From Kaistella yonginensis (GTDB lineage: Bacteria; Bacteroidota; Bacteroidia; Flavobacteriales; Weeksellaceae): a DNA stretch of 64,000 nt. Below, in pieces: positions 25,480-32,603 of the stretch (its first letter is position 1; each line of letters begins with the position of its first letter). The position numbers and the translations under genes are program-made. The notes below the pieces were generated by a model. That model saw only the letters and a program-made list of their open reading frames with translations. It was not told where the DNA came from and did no database searches. The stretch is from positions 1-64,000 of the forward strand of contig NZ_JAUFQB010000010.1 of assembly GCF_030409525.1 (NCBI RefSeq), written 5' to 3'.

Positions 25480-26295
25480 ATGTCTGTACATTCAGAAATA
25501 AAAAAAATCACCACTGAAACTTTGCGAAAAATGAAATTCGACAAAGAGAAAATTACCATGCTTACGGCATACGATTTTACCACGGCAAAAATGGTGGATG
25601 CCGGTGGGATTGATGCAATCCTCATTGGTGATTCAGCAGCAAATGTTATGGCAGGACATGAGACTACGCTTCCTATTACTTTGGATCAAATGATTTATCA
25701 TACGCAATGTGTGGTTCGTGGTGTAGATCGTGCTTTGATCGTGGCAGATTTACCGTTTGGCTCGTACCAAAGTAATTCTGAAAAAGCCTTGGAATCTGCG
25801 GTGAGAATGATGAAAGAAGGTGGCGCACATTCCATCAAAATTGAAGGAGGAAAAGAAATTGAAAAGTCGATTACGAAAATCATCAATGCGGGGATTCCGG
25901 TGATGGGGCATTTGGGCTTAACACCACAGTCGATTTATCAATTCGGGACCTATAAAGTGAGAGCAAAAGAAGAGGAGGAGGCCGAGAAATTAATGAATGA
26001 TGCCAAATTGCTAGAACAACTAGGTTGCTTTGCATTGGTTTTAGAAAAGATTCCAGCTGATTTGGCAAAAAGAGTTTCGGATAGTATTTCTATTCCAACT
26101 ATTGGGATCGGAGCAGGCGCAGGTTGTGATGGGCAAGTATTGGTGTATCACGATATGGTCGGAATGAACCAAGGTTTTTCTCCCAAATTTTTAAGAAGAT
26201 ATTTAGATTTATACACCGAGATAACTGGAGCAGTTTCTAGTTTTGTAAAAGATGTAAAAACCGGGGATTTCCCCAATGAAAACGAAAGTTATTAA
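25480..26295 (+). CDS. panB: 3-methyl-2-oxobutanoate hydroxymethyltransferase
   Basis: 271 residues from the ATG at 25480; the frame is open further upstream but the family starts here. It makes ketopantoate from 2-oxoisovalerate and methylene-THF, the first step of pantothenate synthesis. Motifs: KITMLTAYDFTTAKMVDAGGID, LIGDSAANVMAGHETTLPIT with the metal-binding Asp, VMGHLGLTPQSI and IPTIGIGAGAGCDGQVLVYHDM. The stop overlaps the next ATG by one base. Confidence 0.96.
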   Translation: MSVHSEIKKITTETLRKMKFDKEKITMLTAYDFTTAKMVDAGGIDAILIGDSAANVMAGHETTLPITLDQMIYHTQCVVRGVDRALIVADLPFGSYQSNSEKALESAVRMMKEGGAHSIKIEGGKEIEKSITKIINAGIPVMGHLGLTPQSIYQFGTYKVRAKEEEEAEKLMNDAKLLEQLGCFALVLEKIPADLAKRVSDSISIPTIGIGAGAGCDGQVLVYHDMVGMNQGFSPKFLRRYLDLYTEITGAVSSFVKDVKTGDFPNENESY

Positions 26296-26624
26296 TGAAA
26301 ACAAATACAACAACTATTCAAGGGATTTTATCCATCGGTGCCTTAGTGTGCATCTTGATAGGATTTTTTAATCTACTATCCCCAGAAATTAATGAATTTC
26401 TATACCAACGATTATTTTATATTTTGATTGGTGCAAGTTTCTTTGTTCAAGCGCCAACCTTGACCAATAAGAATTTTATTTATCCCATGTATGCCGCAGC
26501 AGGCCTTTGCATTATCGGTGCATTTATGAAACCCGATTCCCAATTGGAAGTTATCAAAACGATAGGGCTTTTCGCTGGGGTATTGCTGTCGATTTTCAGC
26601 AGACCGAGAGTCGTAAGAAAATAA
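26295..26624 (+). CDS. hypothetical four-helix membrane protein
   Basis: 109 residues with four hydrophobic segments: ILSIGALVCILIGFFNLL, LFYILIGASFFVQ, FIYPMYAAAGLCIIGAFM and TIGLFAGVLLSIF, ending in the basic SRPRVVRK. No family recognised. The one-base overlap with panB indicates coupled translation, but no link to pantothenate synthesis can be read from the sequence. Confidence 0.65.
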   Translation: MKTNTTTIQGILSIGALVCILIGFFNLLSPEINEFLYQRLFYILIGASFFVQAPTLTNKNFIYPMYAAAGLCIIGAFMKPDSQLEVIKTIGLFAGVLLSIFSRPRVVRK

Positions 26625-26656
26625 AAAGCTTCTACAGCTCTTACCATATTTTATAA

Positions 26657-26690
26657 ATAAAAACCATTTTTTTGAATTTGGTTTTTTTTC
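26657..26690 (+). terminator. terminator of the panB operon
   Basis: AAAAACCA and TGGTTTTT form a stem around an A/T-rich loop and the second arm runs into eight T. Confidence 0.65.
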
Positions 26691-26821
26691 ATTTTAAGGA
26701 TGACCGTAATGAATCATTTATATCCCACCAAAAGCTATTTGAGTCCAAAATAAAAATCATTAATGTATAACCACCTGGTTGGACGCGTGTATATGCGGAT
26801 TTAAAAGATAATGGAATAACC

Positions 26822-27088
26822 ATGATTACAAATGCTTTTAGAAATTATAATAATGATGAATTGATTGTGCAAGTGATCAGGACCTATAAAGAAATAAAAT
26901 ATGAAAGCGACCTTTCTGCGGATGAACGCTATTTTCTAAATGATGCGGTGAGTTATAAGAAATATAGTTTAATATTATTTCGGGTACATTACTGCAGTTG
27001 TTTCACGCCTTTTCATAGTACAAAATCTTTGACACCAATAATAATTTCCTGTTTTCATCATATTTTCAAAGGTGCTCTATTTTCATGA
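26822..27088 (+). pseudogene. possible decayed small gene
   Basis: 88-codon frame. The first 47 residues (MITNAFRNYNNDELIVQVI, then YESDLSADERYFLNDAVSY) have the composition of a soluble helical protein; the rest (YCSCFTPFHSTKSLTPIIIS) does not and probably reflects a frameshift. No family recognised. Equally it may be a chance frame. Confidence 0.25.
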
Positions 27089-27232
27089 ATTTTCAATTCC
27101 ACCAAAAAATTTAGTAAAATGGTTTCCAAGAAGCATGTTTTACCTTCTGCTATTAAAAGTAGAGGAGAAATTTAGCCCGTTTGAATTACGATACAACCGC
27201 TTTTTTCAAGTATCTGATTCTTTGTTATAATG

Positions 27233-27262
27233 CCCCACTTGTAGCTATAGTGGCTTTTTTTT
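27233..27262 (+). terminator. terminator-like hairpin
   Basis: GCCCCACT pairs imperfectly with AGTGGC and is followed by eight T; it would end any transcript coming from the decayed stretch. Confidence 0.4.
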
Positions 27263-27272
27263 GGACCTAAAA

Positions 27273-27306
27273 TACACAAAAAAACCACCACATTTCTGTG
27301 ATGGTT
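27273..27306 (-). terminator. terminator of tRNA-Asn
   Basis: On the minus strand AACCATCACA pairs with TGTGGTGGTT (one wobble) around GAAA, followed by a run of T. It begins a few bases after the tRNA 3' end. Confidence 0.8.
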
Positions 27307-27309
27307 TTG

Positions 27310-27383
27310 CTCCTCTTCTTGGGCTCGAACCAAGGACCCTCTGATTAACAGTCAGATGCTCTAACCAACTGAGCTAAAGAGGA
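27310..27383 (-). tRNA. tRNA-Asn (anticodon GTT)
   Basis: 74 nt. Acceptor TCCTCTT pairs with AAGAGGA, D arm AGCTCAGTTGGTTAGAGC, anticodon stem-loop CTGACTGTTAATCAG, T loop GGTTCGAGCC. No encoded CCA. Confidence 0.96.
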
Positions 27384-27409
27384 GTGTTGCTCTTTGCGCT
27401 AAGCGTTTG

Positions 27410-27440
27410 CAAATATAAAAACTTTTTTAGAATTGCCAAA
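27410..27440 (-). promoter_or_regulatory. promoter of tRNA-Asn
   Basis: On the minus strand TTTG (27437-27440) and TATATTTG (27410-27417), 19 nt apart; the -7 box is identical to that of the tRNA-Leu/Gly/Leu cluster. It lies just after the 3' end of rseP. Confidence 0.75.
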
Positions 27441-27457
27441 ACTTTTTAGTGATATTT

Positions 27458-28795
27458 TTAAAACTTTCCGGTAATCCATTTCAAAATATCGTTTCCGAAA
27501 ATTAAAACCATGAGTCCCATTAGGAAAATAACGCCAATCATCTGTGCATTTTCTAAAACTTTCTGCGGAACGGGTTTTCCAGTAATCATTTCCCAAAGCG
27601 TGAAAACTACGTGTCCACCGTCTAAACCAGGAATCGGAATTAAATTAAGGAAAGCCAACCAGACGGAAAACATCGCTGTAAAACTCCAGAAAAACTCCCA
27701 ATTGATGGTCTCAGGCATCTGTTTTATAATTCCAATGGGTCCAGATACCTTTTTATACCCTTGTGTTTTGGTATTGAAGACAATCTTAAATTGCTTGATC
27801 TGCATGGTCAAAACATCAATCGTTCTGGTTAATCCTCTTGGAATTGATCCCGCAAGAGAATATTTTTTTGTCACTTCTGTTTTTTCAAACTCTTTTAGTG
27901 CAAGATTCCCATCAGTAGCAAAACCGAGTTTCCCTTCTTGATCAACTTTCACATTAATTTTCTGAAGGGTATTATTTCGTTCAATATTTAAAATAATCTC
28001 CTGATCTTTATGTTGAGAGAGTTGTGGGCTTAATTCATCAAAAAATTGAACTGAATTTCCATTTATCCCTACAATCTTATCCCCTTTCAATAATCCTGCA
28101 GCTTGAGCCGCTCCTTTCGGAAAAAGACTATCAATTACAACGGGATATCGTGGGCCGAAATACAATTTCACTTCATTTTCTGCCAATACTTCAGCAACAC
28201 CATCTTCATTTACAGGGAAGGTTACTTCTTTCCCGTCTCGTAGAACCGTTACATCATTGGCAAACAGCATATTGATGGTGGAGGTTTCCATTCTTTCAGC
28301 AATTTTTCCGTCAATTTTCAGAATTTTATCACCATTCTTTAAACCCATTTTTTGGCCGGCAGTTGAAACGGCGATTCCATTTTCAAACTTCGCATTGTCG
28401 TGGAATTTTTCTCCTTTAAAATAACTCAGCGAAGAATAGATTACCCAAGCCAAAAAAAAGTTAACGGTAACACCACCCATCATGATGATGAGTCTCTGCC
28501 ACGCGGGTTTACTGCGAAACTCCCAAGGTTCGGCAGGTTTCTTTAACTGCTCCGTATCCATGCTTTCATCAACCATTCCGGCAATTTTTACATATCCACC
28601 GAGAGGCAACCAGCCTATTCCGTATTCTGTACCGCCAATTTTGGTTTTAAACAGGGAAAACCAAGGATCGAAGAAAAGATAAAATTTCTCAACTTTGGTT
28701 TTAAAGTATTTTGCGGGAATAAAATGCCCCAATTCATGAAGAACCACTAGAATTGAGATGCTCAATATAAATTGAAATAACTGTATAAATGTCAT
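27458..28795 (-). CDS. rseP: RIP site-2 zinc metalloprotease RseP
   Basis: 445 residues. M50 intramembrane protease that cuts anti-sigma factors inside the membrane. The zinc motif HELGH is at residues 20-24 in the first helix, and the third ligand lies in NLIPIPGLDGGHVVF near the C-terminus. Two PDZ domains occupy the periplasmic middle (NGIAVSTAGQKMGLKNGDKIL and LFPKGAAQAAGLLKGDKIVGING). Length is typical. No anti-sigma gene is adjacent. Confidence 0.95.
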   Translation of the reverse strand: MTFIQLFQFILSISILVVLHELGHFIPAKYFKTKVEKFYLFFDPWFSLFKTKIGGTEYGIGWLPLGGYVKIAGMVDESMDTEQLKKPAEPWEFRSKPAWQRLIIMMGGVTVNFFLAWVIYSSLSYFKGEKFHDNAKFENGIAVSTAGQKMGLKNGDKILKIDGKIAERMETSTINMLFANDVTVLRDGKEVTFPVNEDGVAEVLAENEVKLYFGPRYPVVIDSLFPKGAAQAAGLLKGDKIVGINGNSVQFFDELSPQLSQHKDQEIILNIERNNTLQKINVKVDQEGKLGFATDGNLALKEFEKTEVTKKYSLAGSIPRGLTRTIDVLTMQIKQFKIVFNTKTQGYKKVSGPIGIIKQMPETINWEFFWSFTAMFSVWLAFLNLIPIPGLDGGHVVFTLWEMITGKPVPQKVLENAQMIGVIFLMGLMVLIFGNDILKWITGKF

Positions 28796-28852
28796 TGAAT
28801 ATTTTTAAATTATTTTAAGGATTTGCGAAGATACGAATTCTCAAAAGCATGC

Positions 28853-28890
28853 CAAATAAAAAAGGCTCTCAAAATGAGAACCTTTAGATT
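28853..28890 (-). terminator. terminator of the beta-barrel protein gene
   Basis: AAAGG-TCTCA pairs with TGAGA-CCTTT (one mismatch); on the minus strand a T-rich run follows. Confidence 0.6.
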
Positions 28891-28907
28891 TATAATTTTT
28901 TAATTTC

Positions 28908-29351
28908 TTACAGGTTGAAAGAAACACCTATGCTACCGTTATTACCAGCTTCAAGGAAAATACCAACATTATTGTTGAAGAAATATCTTACCCCTAAGTG
29001 CGCACCAAAATAGGTTCCACTTTTTCCTAAAAGGCCTAAATCAACACCAGGATAAATATCCCACTGTGAAGGAAGTCCTAATGGCTCTTGTAAGTGAAAA
29101 TTTAATCTACCGAAAACTCCAAAGTCATCATCTTCATACTTTTTGTCGCTATGGTCAAAGAAGAAGTTAGCTCCAGCACCAACTGAAATCAGTTTGGATA
29201 AACCATAATCGTACGTTGCAGTAATACCAGTACCATAACCCCAACCATTAAGGCCGACTTGAATTTTTTGGTCACCTTTACCTTGCCATGCTTGTGCAAA
29301 TGCCATTTGTCCTAAAAAGAACATAGAACATACTAAGAGTAGCTTTTTCAT
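28908..29351 (-). CDS. small outer-membrane beta-barrel-like protein (DUF6646-like)
   Basis: 147 residues from the ATG at 29351. A classical signal peptide (LLLVCSMFFLGQMAFAQ) is followed by alternating hydrophobic strands rich in Gly and aromatic residues (QVGLNGWGYGTGITATYDYG, VGAGANFFF, FGAHLGVRYFFNNN) and a C-terminal SIGVSFNL, typical of an eight-stranded outer-membrane barrel. I associate it with the DUF6646 family of flavobacteria. Function unknown. Confidence 0.7.
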   Translation of the reverse strand: MKKLLLVCSMFFLGQMAFAQAWQGKGDQKIQVGLNGWGYGTGITATYDYGLSKLISVGAGANFFFDHSDKKYEDDDFGVFGRLNFHLQEPLGLPSQWDIYPGVDLGLLGKSGTYFGAHLGVRYFFNNNVGIFLEAGNNGSIGVSFNL

Positions 29352-29479
29352 AATGTTAAAATTTTTAATGTTATTTATTAAATGATACAATTCACCATTC
29401 AAATATGAGACCACTTTAAGAATATTTTAACAATTAAACCGAAATTTGTACATTTAGTGCCCTCTTAAATAAACGCGAA

Positions 29480-30238
29480 ATGAAGGATTTAAAAATTGCT
29501 GGGCTCCATTTAGATATTATTTGGAAAAATAAATTGAAGAACTATAATAAAATTGAAGAATCTTTTAAAAGTTGTAAAGCTGATATAATAGTACTGCCTG
29601 AAATGTTTTCGACCGGGTTTTATATGGAGCCAGCGGAAATTGCAGACCGCAATGAGGAATCATTGGAATGGATGAAAAAGTTTGCAAAGGAAAAAAATAC
29701 CGCTATTTGTGGTAGCGCTTCTATTTGTGAAGGAGAAAAATTTTTCAATCGTTTTTATTTTGTGGAACCGACTGGGAAATACGCTTATTACGACAAAAGA
29801 CATCTCTTTTCCTATTCGGGGGAAAATAAAAAATACAGTGCAGGTAAAGATCGGGTGATTGTAAATTATAAAGGATGGCGAATTTTACTTCAGGTATGTT
29901 ACGATTTGCGTTTTCCAGTATTTTCCAGAAATAAACAAGATTACGATCTTATTTTTTTCGTTGCGAACTGGCCTAAAAGTAGAATTGAGGCTTGGCAAAC
30001 TTTATTAAAAGCGCGCGCTATTGAAAATCAAGCCTATGTCTTTGGCTTAAACAGAATCGGAATTGATGGCAATAAGTTGGAATATCCAGAAAGTTCTTAT
30101 TGCCATTTCGCTGATGGTTCTGTGATTTCAAATACAGAAAACAAAATCGTTACCGCACATTTAGAAATCGAAAAACTGCAGGAGTTTAGATCTAAATTTC
30201 CGTTTTTAAGTGATGGTGATGCGTTTTTAATCAAGTAA
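29480..30238 (+). CDS. nitrilase-family omega-amidase
   Basis: 252 residues. Carbon-nitrogen hydrolase with the Glu-Lys-Cys triad: Glu in DIIVLPEMFSTGFYM, Lys in YDKRHLFSY and Cys in LLQVCYDLRFPVFSR; NWPKSRIEAWQTLLKARAIEN is the conserved following block. The YDKRHLFSY and FSTGFYM variants are those of omega-amidases (YafV/Nit2), which hydrolyse 2-oxoglutaramate and 2-oxosuccinamate. Isolated gene between a beta-barrel and the sulfur operon, which converges on it. Confidence 0.88.
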   Translation: MKDLKIAGLHLDIIWKNKLKNYNKIEESFKSCKADIIVLPEMFSTGFYMEPAEIADRNEESLEWMKKFAKEKNTAICGSASICEGEKFFNRFYFVEPTGKYAYYDKRHLFSYSGENKKYSAGKDRVIVNYKGWRILLQVCYDLRFPVFSRNKQDYDLIFFVANWPKSRIEAWQTLLKARAIENQAYVFGLNRIGIDGNKLEYPESSYCHFADGSVISNTENKIVTAHLEIEKLQEFRSKFPFLSDGDAFLIK

Positions 30239-30240
30239 TT

Positions 30241-30540
30241 TTAGGCAAATCTTTTCAAAAGATCTGTTAATCGGTTGACATCGTGCACGCCACTTTCTTT
30301 ATAAAGCAATTCACCTTTTTTGAAAACTGCTAAGGTTGGAACCCCGCGTACACCGTACTCTGATGCGATTGAAGGAAACTGATCAATATCTATTTTTACA
30401 ATTCTGGCCAAATCACCAATATTTTCTTTTACAGTGTTTAAAACTGAAGACTGCACTTTACATGGTCCACACCAAGTCGCATAAAAGTCGATTAATACTG
30501 GTCTTTCTGAATCAATAAGCTCTTTAAATTTTTGTGACAT
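30241..30540 (-). CDS. trxA: thioredoxin
   Basis: 99 residues, cytoplasmic. The active site WCGPCK has cysteines at 24 and 27; cis-Pro is in VRGVPTLAVFKKGEL. Normal length for a single-domain thioredoxin. It lies downstream of the sulfurtransferase operon in the same direction, separated by 50 bp, and could reduce the persulfides carried by the rhodaneses; this link is inferred from position. Confidence 0.93.
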   Translation of the reverse strand: MSQKFKELIDSERPVLIDFYATWCGPCKVQSSVLNTVKENIGDLARIVKIDIDQFPSIASEYGVRGVPTLAVFKKGELLYKESGVHDVNRLTDLLKRFA

Positions 30541-30590
30541 AATTTTAAAATTAATTGTATTACTTTAATAATATTCTCTTAACGATATCT

Positions 30591-30797
30591 TTAGTTCAAA
30601 GGTTCTTTATCTTCATTTTGAGAAATTTCGCAGGTGCCACCCGCACAACCAAATTTGAATAGAGCCATTGCCATAAAATACAATCCAAAAGGAATCATAA
30701 ACCAAACTCGGTCATTTATTGCGATAAGCACAAAAAACAGGCCAGCTAACAAATAAAGCCATCTGCTTATAGTCCAGCTTTGTGTTAAGTTTTTCAT
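30591..30797 (-). CDS. small membrane protein of the sulfur operon (DUF2892-like)
   Basis: 68 residues with two hydrophobic segments (WLYLLAGLFFVLIAIN and VWFMIPFGLYFMAMALFKFGC) and a Cys pair in FGCAGGTCEISQ near the C-terminus. Such two-helix proteins often lie beside rhodanese genes. The ATG overlaps the stop of the preceding rhodanese gene (ATGA), so it belongs to the operon. Function unknown. Confidence 0.65.
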   Translation of the reverse strand: MKNLTQSWTISRWLYLLAGLFFVLIAINDRVWFMIPFGLYFMAMALFKFGCAGGTCEISQNEDKEPLN

Positions 30798-31105
30798 TTG
30801 CTCAATTTATTTTGAAGCGCACTCCAGCCGCCTCCATTATACACTTCGAAACCATGTTGCTGCAGGATTGATTTGGCCGAAGCGCTTCTCATCCCACTGG
30901 CGCAACAGGTAATAATCGGTTTTTTCAGGTCCAATTTTTTTAGTTCGCTTTGCAATTGCTGCAACGGGATATTTTTCGACTGTCGGATGTGACCTATTTT
31001 AAATTCAGCAGGTGTACGCACATCAATAATTTGTGCGCCACTGATCCAAAGTTGTTTGTAATCAACAGATTTTAATCCCAAAAGATTTTTAATAAAATCA
31101 AACAT
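30794..31105 (-). CDS. single-domain rhodanese
   Basis: 103 residues. Sulfurtransferase domain: IIDVRTPAEFKIGHIRQSKNIPL followed by the active-site loop ITCCASGMRSASAK, in which Cys of CASGMR is the persulfide carrier, preceded by a second Cys. Cytoplasmic. It overlaps both neighbours in the operon. It probably passes sulfane sulfur between the MBL-rhodanese enzyme and thiols. Confidence 0.9.
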   Translation of the reverse strand: MFDFIKNLLGLKSVDYKQLWISGAQIIDVRTPAEFKIGHIRQSKNIPLQQLQSELKKLDLKKPIITCCASGMRSASAKSILQQHGFEVYNGGGWSALQNKLSK

Positions 31106-31313
31106 TCTCTTTTATTTTAGATTTTTGAAAGACTGAAAACATCAAATAGCCCATCACCATTCCATAGGCTGTTGAATTAAGCGGTTTGGAGGTGATTGCG
31201 CAACTGCCTGTGTTACAGCCAATAAAATAATAATAAGCGTATCCTAAAACCCCACCGACAACAAGGCCAAGTATACCTAGTTTATATTTGTGTAAAAAAG
31301 TCATCTTATTCAT
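31098..31313 (-). CDS. DUF6132-like small membrane protein
   Basis: 71 residues, two membrane segments (LGILGLVVGGVLGYAYYYF and GMVMGYLMFSVF) joined by IGCNTGSCAITSKPLNS, with a Cys pair facing one side of the membrane. I recognise the GCxTGxCxIxS loop as that of DUF6132/YtxH-like proteins found with sulfurtransferase genes in Bacteroidota. Overlaps both neighbours. It may shuttle or import sulfur species, which is speculative. Confidence 0.65.
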   Translation of the reverse strand: MNKMTFLHKYKLGILGLVVGGVLGYAYYYFIGCNTGSCAITSKPLNSTAYGMVMGYLMFSVFQKSKIKENV

Positions 31314-31933
31314 TTCATTTTTTTGAGGTTAATAAAAACTTCGCTACCTTTTCTCGGTTGGATGCTGTTGTAGCATTCTTCCATCTTTTTAATTTCAAAA
31401 TACTTTTCAAATATAGATTGGTATTCCTGCATATTTCCACCAAAAGGCGGCCCATTCTTTTCAAAACTTCTGTTGAACACGAGCCCAATGATTCTACCGT
31501 TCTCATTTAATAATTCATGCATTTTTTCAGCATATTTTGGCCGTAGAATTGGTGACAGCGCACAGAAAAAAGTTTGTTCTATAATCAAATCATACTTTTC
31601 GGCATGTGTGAAAAAGTCTTCACAAAGTATAGAAACTCCGACCTTTTCTTTATATTTTTCTTTTAATATTTGTACCGCTTCTGAGGCGATATCTAAAACC
31701 GTCAAATTTTTAAAACCGAGATTCCAGAGAAACGCTACTTCATATGCATTGCCACAGCCAGGAATTAAAATTTTCGCGTCTTTGTTTTGATATTGCCGCA
31801 TATATTCTTCAATGGCGGGCGAAGAATATCCAATATCCCAACCTGTTTTTTTATTATGCCACTGCGTTTCCCAATAGTTCTTATCGAGTTCAACTGGGTC
31901 AGAAGATTGGTTTGGTGGTGAATCTGTACGCAT
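31310..31933 (-). CDS. TPMT-family SAM-dependent thiol methyltransferase
   Basis: 207 residues. Thiopurine-methyltransferase-like fold: NYWETQWHNKKTGWDIGYSS at the start, SAM-binding ILIPGCGNAYEVAFLWNLG (motif I) with LTVLDIA, then EQTFFCALSP and GPPFGG. Family members methylate thiols, sulfide, or halide/selenium compounds. Within an operon for persulfide handling, methylation of sulfide or a low-molecular thiol is the attractive hypothesis. It overlaps both neighbours by 1-4 bp. Confidence 0.85.
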   Translation of the reverse strand: MRTDSPPNQSSDPVELDKNYWETQWHNKKTGWDIGYSSPAIEEYMRQYQNKDAKILIPGCGNAYEVAFLWNLGFKNLTVLDIASEAVQILKEKYKEKVGVSILCEDFFTHAEKYDLIIEQTFFCALSPILRPKYAEKMHELLNENGRIIGLVFNRSFEKNGPPFGGNMQEYQSIFEKYFEIKKMEECYNSIQPRKGSEVFINLKKMK

Positions 31934-32232
31934 TACAATTCCTGAGCGACAGAGAAGAGGTTTTCCTCTGCAAGTCCTACAACTTCATGCGCTACGTTCA
32001 CCGGAATTTCATAAACATCAAATTGCTTCATCCTGATTTCTTGGTTTTCAATTAAGAAATTGATTTCACCTTTTAAGACCACTAACGTAGCAGGAACAGG
32101 TGCAGTATGTTTTTTCAAAATGCCACCTTTGCCCAGGGCAACAGCAAAATATTTAAGATTATCACTTTTCTTAATCGAGAAAACATTGGCTTTCTCGGTA
32201 CTAAATTCTATATTTTCAACAATGTTTTTCAT
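31933..32232 (-). CDS. cupin-domain protein
   Basis: 99 residues, a single small cupin barrel: KYFAVALGKGGILKKHTAPVPATLVVLKGEINFL then QFDVYEIPVNVAHEVVGL. The two His residues HT.. and AHEV could bind a metal, but the motif is short of the full cupin set. Overlaps the rhodanese lipoprotein and methyltransferase genes. Cupins near sulfur genes include thiol dioxygenases, but this one is too short for a confident assignment. Confidence 0.7.
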   Translation of the reverse strand: MKNIVENIEFSTEKANVFSIKKSDNLKYFAVALGKGGILKKHTAPVPATLVVLKGEINFLIENQEIRMKQFDVYEIPVNVAHEVVGLAEENLFSVAQEL

Positions 32233-32603
32233 TTCTTTTCTGCTTTAATTGCGTTCATGTTTCGAACGGATATTCCTGTGTATACTTTGGTAATGCCCTT
32301 CATTTTTAATACTTCTACTGCTTCTCTTGATTGTCTGCCTGTATTGCAAAACACGATCACTTGCTTTTGCTTCCGGAAAAAATCAAGATTCTGGGTGATT
32401 TCTGCCAAAGGAATATTAATTGCTCCATCGACTGTCTTTTCTGAATATTCTTCGGGAATACGCACATCAACCAAAGTAGTTTCGGGATTGGTAACCATAC
32501 TTTTTGTTTCTGCCCGGGAAATTTCTGGAGCGATTTGTGCGGTTTTACAAGACCATAAAGCCAACGAAATCATAGCCAGAACAACCAGATCTTTTATTTT
32601 CAT
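32229..32603 (-). CDS. rhodanese-domain lipoprotein
   Basis: 124 residues from the ATG at 32603. The signal peptide ends in LALWSC, so the Cys near residue 20 is lipidated. The mature part is a rhodanese: TTLVDVRIPEEYSEKTVDGAINIPL and the active loop VIVFCNTGRQSREAVEVL with the catalytic Cys. It would transfer sulfane sulfur on the periplasmic side. Its ATG overlaps the MBL-rhodanese stop by 4 bp. Confidence 0.88.
   Translation of the reverse strand: MKIKDLVVLAMISLALWSCKTAQIAPEISRAETKSMVTNPETTLVDVRIPEEYSEKTVDGAINIPLAEITQNLDFFRKQKQVIVFCNTGRQSREAVEVLKMKGITKVYTGISVRNMNAIKAEKK

Larger units (their letters stand above)
26625..27272. other. gene-poor, probably decayed region between panB unit and tRNA-Asn
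   Basis: A terminator for the panB unit lies at 26657-26690. The rest has no convincing gene: one open frame of 88 codons at 26822-27088 looks protein-like only in its first half, and a second plus-strand hairpin with T8 occurs at 27233-27262. This is consistent with a decayed small gene, though it may simply be spacer. Confidence 0.4.
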
